Shown here piece after piece: positions 25,599 to 35,140 of a stretch of DNA of 64,000 nt (positions are counted from its first letter, which is position 1; each line of letters begins with the position of its first letter). Source of the DNA: Chryseobacterium lathyri (GTDB lineage Bacteria > Bacteroidota > Bacteroidia > Flavobacteriales > Weeksellaceae). A program made the position numbers and the translations under genes. The notes beneath the pieces are model-generated. The model ran no database searches. It saw only the letters and a program-made list of their open reading frames with translations, and had not been told where the DNA came from. Location: contig NZ_QNFY01000006.1 of NCBI RefSeq assembly GCF_003290185.1, positions 268,325-332,324 of the forward strand, in the 5' to 3' direction.

Positions 25599-25606
25599 TA
25601 TATTTG
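25599..25606 (+). promoter_or_regulatory. Possible -7 box (TATATTTG)
   Basis: TATATTTG lies only 5 bases before the ATG at 25612. If active, it would produce a leaderless or nearly leaderless message. No -33 element is evident. Confidence 0.3.
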
Positions 25607-25611
25607 TTAGT

Positions 25612-25938
25612 ATGATAATTATATGCCAAAAGCCATTAAAAAAATTAAAAATTAACGGCATTGCTCTCTTTCCCTTTATCTTCATTAGGAAACCCGAAGA
25701 TAAGGAAAATAAAGTACTTATCAATCACGAAAAAATCCATTTGAGACAGCAGTTGGAAATGCTTATTATTTTCTTTTATGTTTTTTATGTCATCGAATAT
25801 TATTACTGGTTTTTTAAACTGAAAGATGGCTTTCTTGCTTATAAAAGAATTTCATTTGAAAGGGAAGCATATGCAAATGAAAGCAATCTGAATTACCTGA
25901 AGACAAGAAAAATCTGGAATTTCAGGAAGTATTTGTAG
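25612..25938 (+). CDS. Small HExxH-motif membrane protein, function unknown
   Basis: A 108-aa protein. It contains the zinc-peptidase-like motif HEKIH at about residues 43-47 (VLINHEKIHLRQQLEM), followed by a hydrophobic segment LIIFFYVFYVIEYYYWFF (about 54-71), and then FEREAYANE, which could give a third ligand Glu as in gluzincin-like peptidases. This arrangement suggests a minimal membrane metalloprotease, but no family is named and activity is unproven. It is divergent from the DUF5522 gene, with 40 bases between the starts. Confidence 0.65.
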   Translation: MIIICQKPLKKLKINGIALFPFIFIRKPEDKENKVLINHEKIHLRQQLEMLIIFFYVFYVIEYYYWFFKLKDGFLAYKRISFEREAYANESNLNYLKTRKIWNFRKYL

Positions 25939-25970
25939 TTAATGTAAAATGTAAAATGTTTACCTTAAAA

Positions 25971-26038
25971 TTCAATAGGGATGGGCTTTAGCTTGCCTTC
26001 AAAAAATAAACCGCCTTTACCCGGCTTTAGCCAAAACC
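25971..26038. repeat. REP-like palindromes (two units)
   Basis: TTCAATAGGGATGGGCTTTA (25971-25990) continues GCTTGCC, and a second unit CCCGGCTTTAGCCAAAACCT lies at 26020-26039. Both belong to the family flanking the RAYT gene 24 kb away. The rest of the gap 25939-26263 is AT-rich without a gene. Confidence 0.72.
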
Positions 26039-26232
26039 TAAAATTAAAACACAAATTTCACAAATATTCCCACAAATAATCACAAAAACAACTTATAAAT
26101 AAACAATCCATCATCTGTGAAAATCTGTGTCATCTGTAGTCAAAAAAATAGGCATAAATTTTTCTGTGCTCTTTAAATGTAAAAAACAAAATGATTCATG
26201 TCGTTATAAATCACACAAAGCAAATCTTTTAC

Positions 26233-26240
26233 TAATTTTG
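26233..26240 (+). promoter_or_regulatory. -7 box (TAATTTTG) of the ACC-deaminase-like gene
   Basis: TAATTTTG matches TAnnTTTG, 23 bases before the ATG at 26264. No clear -33 is seen. Confidence 0.45.
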
Positions 26241-26263
26241 CAGATAATAGTTAAACAACAGAA

Positions 26264-27172
26264 ATGCTATTAAAACCTCCGGCAGAGCCTATTCCCATTC
26301 AGGAAATACCTATTTATAAAAATGTAAAGCTCTTTATAAAAAGGGAAGACCTTATCCATCCTCAAATCTCAGGAAATAAATACTGGAAGCTTTTTTACAA
26401 TATCAACAGCTACCTGGAAAGAAATCCTGAAAATCCCTATATCATCACTTTTGGAGGAGCATTTTCCAATCATATTGCTGCCGTTTCTGCTGCAGGAAAC
26501 CTGTCCGGAATTCCTACGTTGGGAATAATACGAGGGGAAGAACTACAAAATAAATGGAGGGATAATCCTACACTTCTTTTAGCAAAAAGAAACGGGATGA
26601 ACCTGAAATTTGTAACCCGGGAAGAGTACAGGCATAAAGAAAAATTAACCGAATTTCTGCATAAAGAATTCCCCGACGCTTTAATTGTTCCGGAAGGCGG
26701 TACCAATAAAGATGCTGTAGAAGGCGTTAAAATGATGCTCAATGACCAAACAAAAGATTTTGACTATCTTTGCACCGCGGTTGGAACCGGAGGTACAGTT
26801 GCGGGAATGGCAAAGTTTTGTGAAGAAGATCAGAAAGTTATAGGATTTAATGTCGTTGACGATGCTTCACTGGAGAATAAAATTTTAGAATTAACCTCAA
26901 GACAGAATTTTAATCTAATAGATTCATGTTTTGGGGGTTATGGTAAAATAAAAGATGAAAACATCCGTTTTATCAATGATTTTAAAGAGAAGTACGGCAT
27001 TCCTTTGGAGCCGGTGTATACAGGAAAAATGATGCAGAAAGTTTTCGAACTGATTGATGACGGATATTTTCCTGAGAACAGCAGGATCTTGTGCTTTCAT
27101 ACCGGCGGACTGCAGGGGATTGAAGGAGCCAATCTGCTTTTGGAAAAACAGAATAGAAATTTAATTATATAA
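26264..27172 (+). CDS. ACC deaminase / D-cysteine desulfhydrase-like PLP enzyme
   Basis: A 302-aa fold-type II PLP enzyme. The PLP lysine is in HPQISGNKYWKL (about residues 44-55), and the phosphate-contact strand is ITFGGAFSNHIAAVSAAG. The C-terminal CFHTGGLQGIEG is typical of the ACC deaminase/D-cysteine desulfhydrase group. Family members cleave 1-aminocyclopropane-1-carboxylate or D-cysteine, giving ammonia and 2-oxobutyrate or pyruvate. Sequence alone does not separate these. The glucosaminidase gene follows after 16 bases. Confidence 0.88.
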   Translation: MLLKPPAEPIPIQEIPIYKNVKLFIKREDLIHPQISGNKYWKLFYNINSYLERNPENPYIITFGGAFSNHIAAVSAAGNLSGIPTLGIIRGEELQNKWRDNPTLLLAKRNGMNLKFVTREEYRHKEKLTEFLHKEFPDALIVPEGGTNKDAVEGVKMMLNDQTKDFDYLCTAVGTGGTVAGMAKFCEEDQKVIGFNVVDDASLENKILELTSRQNFNLIDSCFGGYGKIKDENIRFINDFKEKYGIPLEPVYTGKMMQKVFELIDDGYFPENSRILCFHTGGLQGIEGANLLLEKQNRNLII

Positions 27173-27188
27173 GTAAAAATTGAAAAAC

Positions 27189-28250
27189 ATGAAAAGACTT
27201 TTCTCAATCATAAGCCTTTTAGTTTTATCAACATTCTCAGCCCAAACTTGGGCGACTGAAGACCAGTACATTCAAAAATTTGCTAAATATGCAGTAGAAG
27301 AAATGGAAAAATATAAAATTCCGGCTTCTATTACATTGGCTCAAGGTCTCTTAGAGACTGGAGGCGGACAGAGCAGACTGGCTCAGGAAGGTAAAAATCA
27401 CTTCGGAATAAAATGTAAGGAAGACTGGACAGGAAAAACCATGAGGCACACCGATGATGCTCCCAATGAATGTTTCAGGGTTTATGACGATCCCAGACAG
27501 TCTTATGAAGACCATTCCATATTTTTATCCACAAGAAAATATTACACCAATCTTTTCAATCTGGATATGAAAGATTACAAAGCATGGGCACATGGACTTA
27601 AAAAAGCAGGCTATGCAACCAATCCCCGCTACGCTTCAATTTTAATCGGTAAAATTGAAAGATACAGACTTTACGAGTATGACGATACTAACTCCAGAGA
27701 AGTACTGTATGCCGTTCTTAAAATGTATCCGGACCTGAAAGACGACAGAACATTCATGGCCCAGCTGGAACCTTCAAAAATGACAGTGAAGAAAGCTAAA
27801 GATCCTGTTACAGTAGAAGTTCCTTATAAACAAACCTCGTATGCCCAACAGCAGAAAAGAGTTGAAAAAATCAAAACAAAAGCTGAAATTTTAAATTCAA
27901 TTCTTATCAAAAGCCATCCGAATGAGGGCTTAAAATACATTGTCATTCCCGAAGATACTAACGTTAAATTCATTGCAGACAAATTCAAGGTAAGCGAAAG
28001 CAGACTGATTAAGTGGAATGAGCTTAATAGTGATGTTTTAAAGAAAAATGATATCGTATTTCTTGAATCTAAAAATTCTGCGGGAAATACAGCCATTTAT
28101 AAAGCTGAATCTGGTGAGGATATGCATGATATTGCTCAAAAATTCGGAATCAAATTAAATAAATTATATGCAAAAAACAGAATGGACGAAGGACAGAAAC
28201 CGTCTGCCGGTCAGCTGATTTATTTAATTGATAAAAAACCCAGAAACTAA
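27189..28250 (+). CDS. Glucosaminidase (GH73) with LysM modules, secreted
   Basis: A 353-aa protein starting at the ATG 27189 (an in-frame TTG at 27180 is less likely). The signal peptide RLFSIISLLVLSTFSA is followed by a GH73-type domain: PASITLAQGLLETGGGQSRL carries the general-acid Glu (LLETG), and NHFGIKCKEDWTG, FRVYDDPRQSYEDHS and KAGYATNPRYASIL are family blocks. Two LysM-like modules follow (YIVIPEDTNVKFIADKF and IYKAESGEDMHDIAQKFG). It cleaves GlcNAc-MurNAc bonds in peptidoglycan, probably during growth or division. Confidence 0.9.
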   Translation: MKRLFSIISLLVLSTFSAQTWATEDQYIQKFAKYAVEEMEKYKIPASITLAQGLLETGGGQSRLAQEGKNHFGIKCKEDWTGKTMRHTDDAPNECFRVYDDPRQSYEDHSIFLSTRKYYTNLFNLDMKDYKAWAHGLKKAGYATNPRYASILIGKIERYRLYEYDDTNSREVLYAVLKMYPDLKDDRTFMAQLEPSKMTVKKAKDPVTVEVPYKQTSYAQQQKRVEKIKTKAEILNSILIKSHPNEGLKYIVIPEDTNVKFIADKFKVSESRLIKWNELNSDVLKKNDIVFLESKNSAGNTAIYKAESGEDMHDIAQKFGIKLNKLYAKNRMDEGQKPSAGQLIYLIDKKPRN

Positions 28251-28323
28251 TTTTTGTTGCCGGTTTCTCATTGCCAGTTGCTATCTGACTGTCGATTATA
28301 AACCATCAACGTTCAACTAAAAT

Positions 28324-29610
28324 ATGAAATACCAAAGAAGTTCAGCTTTATTCGATGAAGCATACCAATACATTCCGGGAGGTGTAAATTCTCCGGTACG
28401 TGCATTCAAATCAGTAGGAGGTGTTCCTGTATTTATGAAATCTGCAAAAGGGGCCTACCTTACCGATGCAGATGATAATACATACATCGATTACATTAAT
28501 TCTTGGGGTCCTGCTATTTTGGGACACACCCATCCTGAAGTGCTTGAAGAACTGAAAATACAGGCCGAAAAAGGCTTTTCGTTCGGAGCACCTACAGAGC
28601 TGGAAACAGAAATTGCCAAATTCATCGTAGAAAACGTTCCTAATATCGACCAGATCAGAATGGTATCCTCAGGTACAGAAGCCTGTATGAGTGCCGTAAG
28701 ACTGGCAAGAGGTTTTACAAAAAGAGACAAGATTGTTAAATTTGAAGGTTGCTATCATGGCCATTCAGATTCATTTCTGATCAAGGCAGGAAGCGGTGCA
28801 GCTACTTTCGGAAACCCCAATTCTCCGGGAGTAACGGAAGGAACGGCTAAAGATACTCTTCTGGCCCGTTATAACGATTTTGAGCAGGTAGAAGATCTGT
28901 TCCGTCACAACCAGGGTCAAATTGCTGCCGTTATCATTGAGCCGGTTGCCGGAAACATGGGCTGTGTGCTTCCTGAAAATAATTTCCTTCAGAACTTGAG
29001 AAGGATCTGTGATGAAAACGGAGCTTTATTGATTTTTGATGAAGTGATGACCGGTTTCAGGCTGGCTTTCGGAGGAGCGCAGGAGCTGTACAATGTAAAA
29101 GCCGACCTGGTTACTTACGGAAAAGTAATTGGTGGAGGTCTTCCGGTAGGAGCTTTTGCAGGAAGAAACGAAATTATGGATCATCTGGCCCCGAAAGGAG
29201 GTGTTTATCAGGCCGGAACCTTAAGTGGAAATCCACTGGCAATGAGAGCCGGACTGAAAACTTTACAGCTTATCAAAAATGATCCGGAATTTTTTAGCAG
29301 AATCAATAAAACTGCAGAAACATTGGATTTCGGAATCGGGAAAATTTTAAATGAAAAAGGAATTCCTCACAAAATTAACAGAAAAGGATCCATGATGTCT
29401 GTGTTTTTCCATACGAACAGGGTTTCCAATTTTGATGAGGCAGAGGCTTCCAACCATTCTCTGTTCAATAATTTCTTTCACCAGATGCTGAAGAACGGAA
29501 TATATCTTCCACCAAGTGGGTATGAAACATATTTTATCAGTGATGCCATCAAGGATAAAGAAATTGACATGACACTGGAAGCCGTAAGAAAATTTGAATA
29601 TTCTTCTTAA
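28324..29610 (+). CDS. hemL: Glutamate-1-semialdehyde 2,1-aminomutase
   Basis: A 428-aa fold-type I PLP enzyme that turns glutamate-1-semialdehyde into 5-aminolevulinate for the C5 heme pathway. Blocks seen: [18 protein letters not shown] at 18-35, [16 protein letters not shown] near 119, [19 protein letters not shown], and [17 protein letters not shown] with the PLP Asp. The Schiff-base Lys is in [15 protein letters not shown] (near 265). Full length. A hairpin terminator lies 20 bases downstream. Confidence 0.96.
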   Translation: MKYQRSSALFDEAYQYIPGGVNSPVRAFKSVGGVPVFMKSAKGAYLTDADDNTYIDYINSWGPAILGHTHPEVLEELKIQAEKGFSFGAPTELETEIAKFIVENVPNIDQIRMVSSGTEACMSAVRLARGFTKRDKIVKFEGCYHGHSDSFLIKAGSGAATFGNPNSPGVTEGTAKDTLLARYNDFEQVEDLFRHNQGQIAAVIIEPVAGNMGCVLPENNFLQNLRRICDENGALLIFDEVMTGFRLAFGGAQELYNVKADLVTYGKVIGGGLPVGAFAGRNEIMDHLAPKGGVYQAGTLSGNPLAMRAGLKTLQLIKNDPEFFSRINKTAETLDFGIGKILNEKGIPHKINRKGSMMSVFFHTNRVSNFDEAEASNHSLFNNFFHQMLKNGIYLPPSGYETYFISDAIKDKEIDMTLEAVRKFEYSS

Positions 29611-29630
29611 GGGTTAAAAAATAAATTATA

Positions 29631-29664
29631 AAAAGACTGGGTTTTTAGATCCGGTCTTTTTTAT
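29631..29664 (+). terminator. Terminator of hemL
   Basis: AAAAGACTGG (29631-29640) pairs with CCGGTCTTTT (29651-29660), with one G-U, and the 3' arm is continued by T. Confidence 0.85.
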
Positions 29665-29848
29665 ATCCACCAGAAAAGTATTAAGTATTTAGAAACGACA
29701 TAGGAAGTGGAGGCGTTAAGAAAATGATTTCTATGAACGTTAAAAAAAATCTACTGTTTGAGTGCGGGACAAATCTTGATTCTAAACATAGATAGTAACC
29801 GCACGAGTTTTAGAATTTTTAGAGAATAGAATTCATTTTTAGCCGAGA

Positions 29849-29893
29849 ATTCCAGTCTTGAATTTTTGTTTCTTTTGTTTCAAGACAAAAGAA
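29849..29893. repeat. 45-bp hairpin repeat, copy 2
   Basis: Matches 24709-24753 at 42 of 45 bases in the same orientation. It lies in the 373-base gap 29611-29984, which also holds the hemL terminator and the next promoter. Confidence 0.75.
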
Positions 29894-29941
29894 ATTAAGC
29901 CATTCAATAAATCATACAGATATTGTAATAAACCATACACC

Positions 29942-29969
29942 TTGATCATTCGCGTTCTTTCTACTTTTG
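29942..29969 (+). promoter_or_regulatory. Promoter of the first amidohydrolase
   Basis: TTG (29942-29944) is followed after 17 bases by TACTTTTG (29962-29969), which fits the Bacteroidota consensus, 15 bases before the ATG. Confidence 0.65.
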
Positions 29970-29984
29970 TATAAATAGTTTGGA

Positions 29985-31319
29985 ATGAAGACCTCTGACA
30001 ATTCGATATCCCGTAAAGATTTTATAAAAAATTCAGCGCTGGCCGCAGCCGGGCTTACTTTAATACCTAATATTATGGCAGCATCACCGTTTTTTGATAC
30101 ACAGAATATTTCGGCAAAAGGAAAATTAAGCCTTAAAAATGTCCGTCTGGAAACCGGTTTTGAGTATGAAGAAGGAGAGGTTGTTTCTACTAAAACCGAT
30201 CTGTTTTATATTGAAATCGAAAACGGAAAAATCAAAAATATAGCTCCGAACCAGCCGAATGCAAAAGCTGTTGATGCCAAAGAAATGCTGATGCTTCCTG
30301 CGTTTAAGGATATGCATATTCATCTGGATAAAACGTTTTACGGCAATAAATGGCAGGCGGTCAGAAAAAGAACGGGTGGTGTAAAAGGAATGATCGCACT
30401 CGAGCAGAAAATGCTTCCCAAAATGCTGAAAAACTCAACGTTCAAAGCAGAAAAGATGATTGAACTGTTGCAGTCAAAGGGAACATCTTTTGCGAGAAGT
30501 CATGTTAATATTGAGCCTACTTCAAAACTGGACTCATTAAAGAACCTTCAAAAGGCTTTGGAAAATAAAAAGAAAGGTTTTGGAGCCGAACTGGTTGCTT
30601 TTCCCCAGCATGGTGTCTTTTACACGGATTCGGTGCCCTATCTTAAAGAAGCGGCCCGGATGGATATTGATTTTATCGGTGGAGTAGATCCGTTTACGAT
30701 TGATGGAGCTATTGAAAAAACAATTGATTTTACCGTTCAGTTGGCTTTAGATCATAAAAAAGGAATTGATATCCACCTTCATGAATCTGATGAGTCCGGG
30801 TTGAATACGGTAGAGTACCTTATTAAAAAAGTCAATGAGAATCCTTCCCTGAAAGGAAAAACCTATCTGAGTCACTGTTTTGTTTTAGCAAAATTGGACA
30901 AAGTAAAACAGGAAGAAACAGCAGAAAAACTGGCTGAGGCCCAAATCGGAATTGTTTCCACCATCCCTTTTGGGAGTCTTGTAATGCCGATTCCTACTCT
31001 GTACAAACATAATGTAACCGTCCTGACAGGTAATGACAGTATTGTGGACCACTGGAATACTTTCGGGACCGGAAGTGTACTTCAGAAAGCCAATCTGATG
31101 GCTCAGCTGTACGGATATTCTACGGAGTTTTTATTATCAAGAAGCCTGAAACTGGCAACAGCGAATGTCCTCCCGCTGGATGATAAAGGAATTCAGCAAT
31201 GGCCAAAAGCCGGAGATCAGGCGGATTTTGTCCTGATAAATGCAAGCTGTTCGGCAGAAGCGGTTTCAAGAATTTCAGAGGTGAAATCTTTAGTTCATCA
31301 GGGAAATACAGTTTATTAA
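29985..31319 (+). CDS. Amidohydrolase family protein, cytosine-deaminase-like, exported
   Basis: A 444-aa metal-dependent hydrolase. The N-terminus SRKDFIKNSALAAAGLTL is a Tat-like leader (Arg-Lys pair rather than twin Arg). The catalytic domain has MHIHLDK with His111/His113, HLHESDESG, SHC and TGNDSIVDHWNTFGTG, the set seen in CodA-like deaminases. The substrate is unknown. A second copy without leader lies at 32515-33753, sharing the KNVRLETGFEYE start and most blocks, so the pair arose by duplication. An AraC regulator lies between them. Confidence 0.85.
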   Translation: MKTSDNSISRKDFIKNSALAAAGLTLIPNIMAASPFFDTQNISAKGKLSLKNVRLETGFEYEEGEVVSTKTDLFYIEIENGKIKNIAPNQPNAKAVDAKEMLMLPAFKDMHIHLDKTFYGNKWQAVRKRTGGVKGMIALEQKMLPKMLKNSTFKAEKMIELLQSKGTSFARSHVNIEPTSKLDSLKNLQKALENKKKGFGAELVAFPQHGVFYTDSVPYLKEAARMDIDFIGGVDPFTIDGAIEKTIDFTVQLALDHKKGIDIHLHESDESGLNTVEYLIKKVNENPSLKGKTYLSHCFVLAKLDKVKQEETAEKLAEAQIGIVSTIPFGSLVMPIPTLYKHNVTVLTGNDSIVDHWNTFGTGSVLQKANLMAQLYGYSTEFLLSRSLKLATANVLPLDDKGIQQWPKAGDQADFVLINASCSAEAVSRISEVKSLVHQGNTVY

Positions 31320-31488
31320 AATGATCTTTTCTTCTACGAAAATAATAAAACCATGAAGATACATTCAATTTTTAAGAATACTAAGTAGAGCTTAACTTTC
31401 CTTATTTACTTCATTTATCTTAATGTCTTAAAAATTATTCTGCTCTGTAGGAAATTAAAAATATTGAAAATCCATACAGTCGCTTTTT

Positions 31489-32430
31489 ATGGTTAAAAGC
31501 AATCATATCTGTTTAAAAATGAAAATATCTCCATCTATTCAGATTTCTCGCATAAATTTTACTAATTTTAAGAGAAAATCAGAGTACGTGGGGCATCATA
31601 CCGATCATTTTCCAATCCTGGGAATTCAGGAGTTCAGCGAAAATCAGCTTCAGGGCTGTCATCTGCTGTTCAATGAACTGCACGGGGAACGTTCTATTGA
31701 TGAACCTCACAAGCATGATTTTTTTATCATTAATCTTTTTGAGCATGGAAAAGGGACTCATACCATTGATTTCACAGAATATGAAGTAGAAAATTGCCAG
31801 ATCCATCTTGTTTTTCCGGATCAGGTACATCAATGGGTGATTGAAAAGGAAACAGTGGGCTATCAACTGATGATCAGCAGAGACTGGTTTGAGAGTTTTC
31901 TGCCTTCGCTGAGGTTTTCTGCTTCGTATTACCAGAATCATCCGGTCATTAATCTTTCCAAAGAAGCCTTTCAGACTTTTCTGTATGAATTTCAGGCTAT
32001 CCGGAAAGAAGTACATGAGAAGAATGTTTTTTGGGAAGTCATTCAGAAACGGAGCGAGCTCATCGGGCTGTTGGTTAGTAAATCGGTGAAGGGGACTTTT
32101 AAAGATTTTGAAATGTATCATTCCAATCCTATTATTTCCAAGTTTCTACATCTTATTGATGAACATTTCAGAACGGAAAGATCGGTTTCTTTTTACGCGG
32201 AAAAGCTTAATATTTCGGCCAATTATTTAAATATTGTCTGCAAAAAAAATCTGAATGCTTCTGCTTCCTCCCTCATCCAGGACAGGATTCTGTTGGAAGC
32301 AAAACGCCTTTTAAAAGTATCGGAAATGTCTGTAAAAGATATTTTGTACGATCTCGGTTTTTATGATCATGCCAGTTTTTCCAAATTTTTCAAAGCACAG
32401 ACGGGAATGACTCCGTCACAGTTCAAATAA
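31489..32430 (+). CDS. AraC family transcriptional regulator
   Basis: A 313-aa regulator. The N-terminal half is a cupin-like sensor (HKHDFFIINLFEHGKGTH, then IHLVFPDQVHQWV). The C-terminal 100 residues are a double helix-turn-helix (SVSFYAEKLNISANYLN and VKDILYDLGFYDHASFSKFF, ending GMTPSQFK). It is flanked by two amidohydrolase genes in the same direction, so local control of their substrate degradation is the simplest reading. The ATG at 31489 was used; an internal ATG at 31519 is possible. Confidence 0.88.
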   Translation: MVKSNHICLKMKISPSIQISRINFTNFKRKSEYVGHHTDHFPILGIQEFSENQLQGCHLLFNELHGERSIDEPHKHDFFIINLFEHGKGTHTIDFTEYEVENCQIHLVFPDQVHQWVIEKETVGYQLMISRDWFESFLPSLRFSASYYQNHPVINLSKEAFQTFLYEFQAIRKEVHEKNVFWEVIQKRSELIGLLVSKSVKGTFKDFEMYHSNPIISKFLHLIDEHFRTERSVSFYAEKLNISANYLNIVCKKNLNASASSLIQDRILLEAKRLLKVSEMSVKDILYDLGFYDHASFSKFFKAQTGMTPSQFK

Positions 32431-32485
32431 TAATCTGTACAACACAAAGCATAATTGATACACCGGTTTTGCAACGGGGTGGTCG

Positions 32486-32493
32486 TAGCTTTG
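32486..32493 (+). promoter_or_regulatory. -7 box (TAGCTTTG) of the second amidohydrolase
   Basis: TAGCTTTG lies 21 bases before the ATG at 32515. A TTG at 32469-32471 leaves only 14 bases of spacing, shorter than usual, which would suit activator-dependent transcription. Confidence 0.5.
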
Positions 32494-32514
32494 TCCTGTT
32501 AAAAAAGATAAGTC

Positions 32515-33753
32515 ATGCAGTTTCCCTATCAATTGGCCGCAAAAGGAACCTATTCACTCAAAAATGTCCGTCTCGAAACGGGATTTGAATATGATGATGA
32601 AGAAGTAATCAGGACGAAAACCGGTCTTTTCAGTATTGAAATAGAAGACGGAAAGATCAAATCCATAAAACCGAATGATCCTGCTTCTGATGCTTTGGAT
32701 GGTAAAGGTTTTCTGATGCTTCCTGCCTTCAGAGATATGCATATTCATCTGGACAAGACATTATACGGACTTCCGTGGCAGGCACTTTCACCGAAACGGA
32801 GAACGGTGAAGGATATGATTGCCTATGAGCAGGAAATTATCCCTGAACTTTTAAAAACTTCTGTGGAGAGAGCAGAGCAGCTGATCAGCCTGCTTCAGCA
32901 TTACGGGACTCATTTTGCAAGAGCCCATTTTAATATTGATCCTACTTCTGGTTTGCATTCACTTGAGAATCTGGAAAAAGCATTAGAACATAAAAAAGAT
33001 TCTTTTAAAGCTGAACTTGTTGCTTTCCCGCAGCATGGCCTGTATTATACAGATACGCTTCCTTTGATGAAAGAAGCGGCACAGCTGAAAAGTGTAGGTT
33101 TTATCGGGGGTCTTGATCCGTTAAGTATTGACGGGAATATTGAAAAAGTAATTGATTTCACAATACAACTGGCTTTAGACCATAAAAAAGGAATTGATAT
33201 CCACCTGCATGAAGTAGGAGAGTCCGGGATGAAGACCATCAATTATCTTATCGATAAAGCTATTGAAAATCCACAGCTTCAGGGAAAAACATTTGTAAGT
33301 CACGCCTTTGCTTTAGCCCACCTTTCACCAAAAGAAACGGAAAAGATTGCAGAAAGACTGGCTGAAGGAAAAGTGGGAATTGCCTCTTCTGTACCCTTTA
33401 GAGGAACGGTAATGCCCATTCCAATGCTGAAAAAGTATGGAGTGAAGGTTGTGATCGGAAATGATAATGTGCAGGACTACTGGAGTACCTTCGGATCAGG
33501 AAATATGCTTCAGAAAGCGAATCTGATTGCGGAACTGTACGGATATGAAACTGAATTTGAATTGTCAAGAACACTTCAGTTTGCAACTCAAAGTATTCTT
33601 CCGCTGGATGAAAAAGGAAAACAGCAATGGCCCAAACCAGGCGACGATGCATCCGTTGTATTTACTGATGCCTCATGTTCTGCAGAATCTGTTTCCAGAA
33701 TATCCAAAATAGAAGCCCTGATGAATGACGGGAACTTATTTTGGAGACATTAA
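32515..33753 (+). CDS. Amidohydrolase family protein, cytosine-deaminase-like, cytoplasmic paralogue
   Basis: A 412-aa paralogue of the protein encoded at 29985-31319. It lacks the export leader: the ORF opens QFPYQLAAKGTYSLKNVRL, so the leader is replaced by a short segment. Metal motifs are intact: MHIHLDK (His76/His78), HLHEVGESG, VSHAF and IGNDNVQDYWSTFGSG. The Cys of SHC in the copy is Ala here (SHAF), so the metal-proximal surroundings differ slightly. It is probably a cytoplasmic deaminase or amidase working after the exported copy. The substrate is unknown. Confidence 0.85.
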   Translation: MQFPYQLAAKGTYSLKNVRLETGFEYDDEEVIRTKTGLFSIEIEDGKIKSIKPNDPASDALDGKGFLMLPAFRDMHIHLDKTLYGLPWQALSPKRRTVKDMIAYEQEIIPELLKTSVERAEQLISLLQHYGTHFARAHFNIDPTSGLHSLENLEKALEHKKDSFKAELVAFPQHGLYYTDTLPLMKEAAQLKSVGFIGGLDPLSIDGNIEKVIDFTIQLALDHKKGIDIHLHEVGESGMKTINYLIDKAIENPQLQGKTFVSHAFALAHLSPKETEKIAERLAEGKVGIASSVPFRGTVMPIPMLKKYGVKVVIGNDNVQDYWSTFGSGNMLQKANLIAELYGYETEFELSRTLQFATQSILPLDEKGKQQWPKPGDDASVVFTDASCSAESVSRISKIEALMNDGNLFWRH

Positions 33754-33895
33754 ATATATTTTTTAATATACTTGTTTTTTGTAATAAAGACATTGGATTT
33801 TCTGATGGCTTTTCTTTGATTTATTTGAACAATCAAAAGCCACCAGAAAGAATTCTGATGGCCCTTAGATTTGATATGAAGAAACTAGTTACTTA

Positions 33896-35107
33896 TTATT
33901 GTAATCCTGCTAAAAGGTTTACTCCGTCTACAGTAGCCCAAGCTCCAGGAGTTAGAGACACTTTGGTAACGGTAGCGGTGTTCGTGAAAGTTTTTCCACC
34001 GTTAGTTTGAGCATACCCCCAAACTCCCAAGTTATCTGAATTTAAATAGTTAATTGGTGATACAACTACTTTTCCTGCATTAACCTGGCTTGCATTAGTA
34101 GCATCATCCTGAATAAGCACTGCATAAGCATTTTTACCCCCTGTGTTTTTATATCCGCTTATATATACATTAGAGAAAATACCTGTTCCTTGTCTTTTGA
34201 ATTGGATAGCAGAAATTTCTGTAGATCCCGCAACCTCAGGAGCTGTATTGGTATCTCTTATCAAAGTAATATTTGAAATCTTAGGTGCTGTATTGTCTAC
34301 ATTGGCGGAAGCTTCAATCTCCATTCCATAGTTACCAGTCACTGTTTGAAAAGCATACCAGTTGGTGTTGTTCTGTCCGCTCCATGCATCCTGCCAGTCA
34401 AAAGAATCATCATAGTTACCATAAGAAACAATATTCTTGGCACTTACAGTACCTCCGAAGAATTCATACCCGTCATCAGTTCCTTTGTAGGCAACTAAGT
34501 TTTCTAAAATTGTACCATCTCCTACAGCATAGAATGTGAAAGTATTGGTTTCAGAAGTTCCATCATTAATTTTTTTACCTGCATATTCTACTCTTACATA
34601 TTTTAAGATACCTGAGCTAAAGTTAGCATCGGTTCCACCATATGTTATAGCATTTCCATCTTCAGATACTGCAGTAGGATTTCCGTTTACAGCTTTGATA
34701 GGAGCTCTTCCGTAAAGTGTTATTCCACCCCATCCGCCAGGAGTCTTTGCTGTAGTTGTGAAAACTATTGGCTCCGTTGCGGACCCTAAAGCAAGTATTT
34801 TACCGCCTTGTAAAACAACTAAACTTGATGTAACGGCAGTAGATACGGTAAATGTTGCACCAGCTTCGATAGTAAGAGTCGCTCCATCAGCTACTTTTAC
34901 AATACCTTCTAATGTATAATTCCCTTTTTTTATTGTTAAATTAGAAGTGATTTCACCAGATAATTTTCCTCCTTCAGGTAAAACACCAGCTGTATTTCCA
35001 GGGTTTGTATTAGTAGGAGTTCCTGAATCATCATTTACTTCGATTGTACATGAGGACAAGCTTAAAAGTAAAGTTAATGATAATAAAGTTAAAAGATTTC
35101 TTTTCAT
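33896..35107 (-). CDS. Lipoprotein with beta-helix-like repeats, partner of a TonB receptor
   Basis: A 403-aa lipoprotein: signal KRNLLTLLSLTLLLSLSSC with Cys20, then a Thr/Asn/Pro-rich linker (DDSGTPTNTNPGNTAG). The body begins with LEGIVKVADGATLTIEAGAT, the repeating Ile/Val pattern of right-handed beta-helices, and later TDDGYEFFGGTVSAKNIVSY. It follows a TonB-dependent receptor by 33 bases and is transcribed with it, the arrangement of surface lipoprotein/receptor pairs. The ligand is unknown. The beta-helix suggests a carbohydrate or polymer, but this is inference. Confidence 0.75.
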   Translation of the reverse strand: MKRNLLTLLSLTLLLSLSSCTIEVNDDSGTPTNTNPGNTAGVLPEGGKLSGEITSNLTIKKGNYTLEGIVKVADGATLTIEAGATFTVSTAVTSSLVVLQGGKILALGSATEPIVFTTTAKTPGGWGGITLYGRAPIKAVNGNPTAVSEDGNAITYGGTDANFSSGILKYVRVEYAGKKINDGTSETNTFTFYAVGDGTILENLVAYKGTDDGYEFFGGTVSAKNIVSYGNYDDSFDWQDAWSGQNNTNWYAFQTVTGNYGMEIEASANVDNTAPKISNITLIRDTNTAPEVAGSTEISAIQFKRQGTGIFSNVYISGYKNTGGKNAYAVLIQDDATNASQVNAGKVVVSPINYLNSDNLGVWGYAQTNGGKTFTNTATVTKVSLTPGAWATVDGVNLLAGLQ

Positions 35108-35140
35108 TTTATAATAAGATTTTATTTTATAAGTTAATTT

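Noticed and set aside
33741..34010. An 89-codon ORF after the second amidohydrolase
   Set aside because: Overlaps the amidohydrolase end and the start of the opposite lipoprotein; shadow frame. The gap itself has only an imperfect inverted repeat (33799-33813 with 33835-33849) without a T tract.
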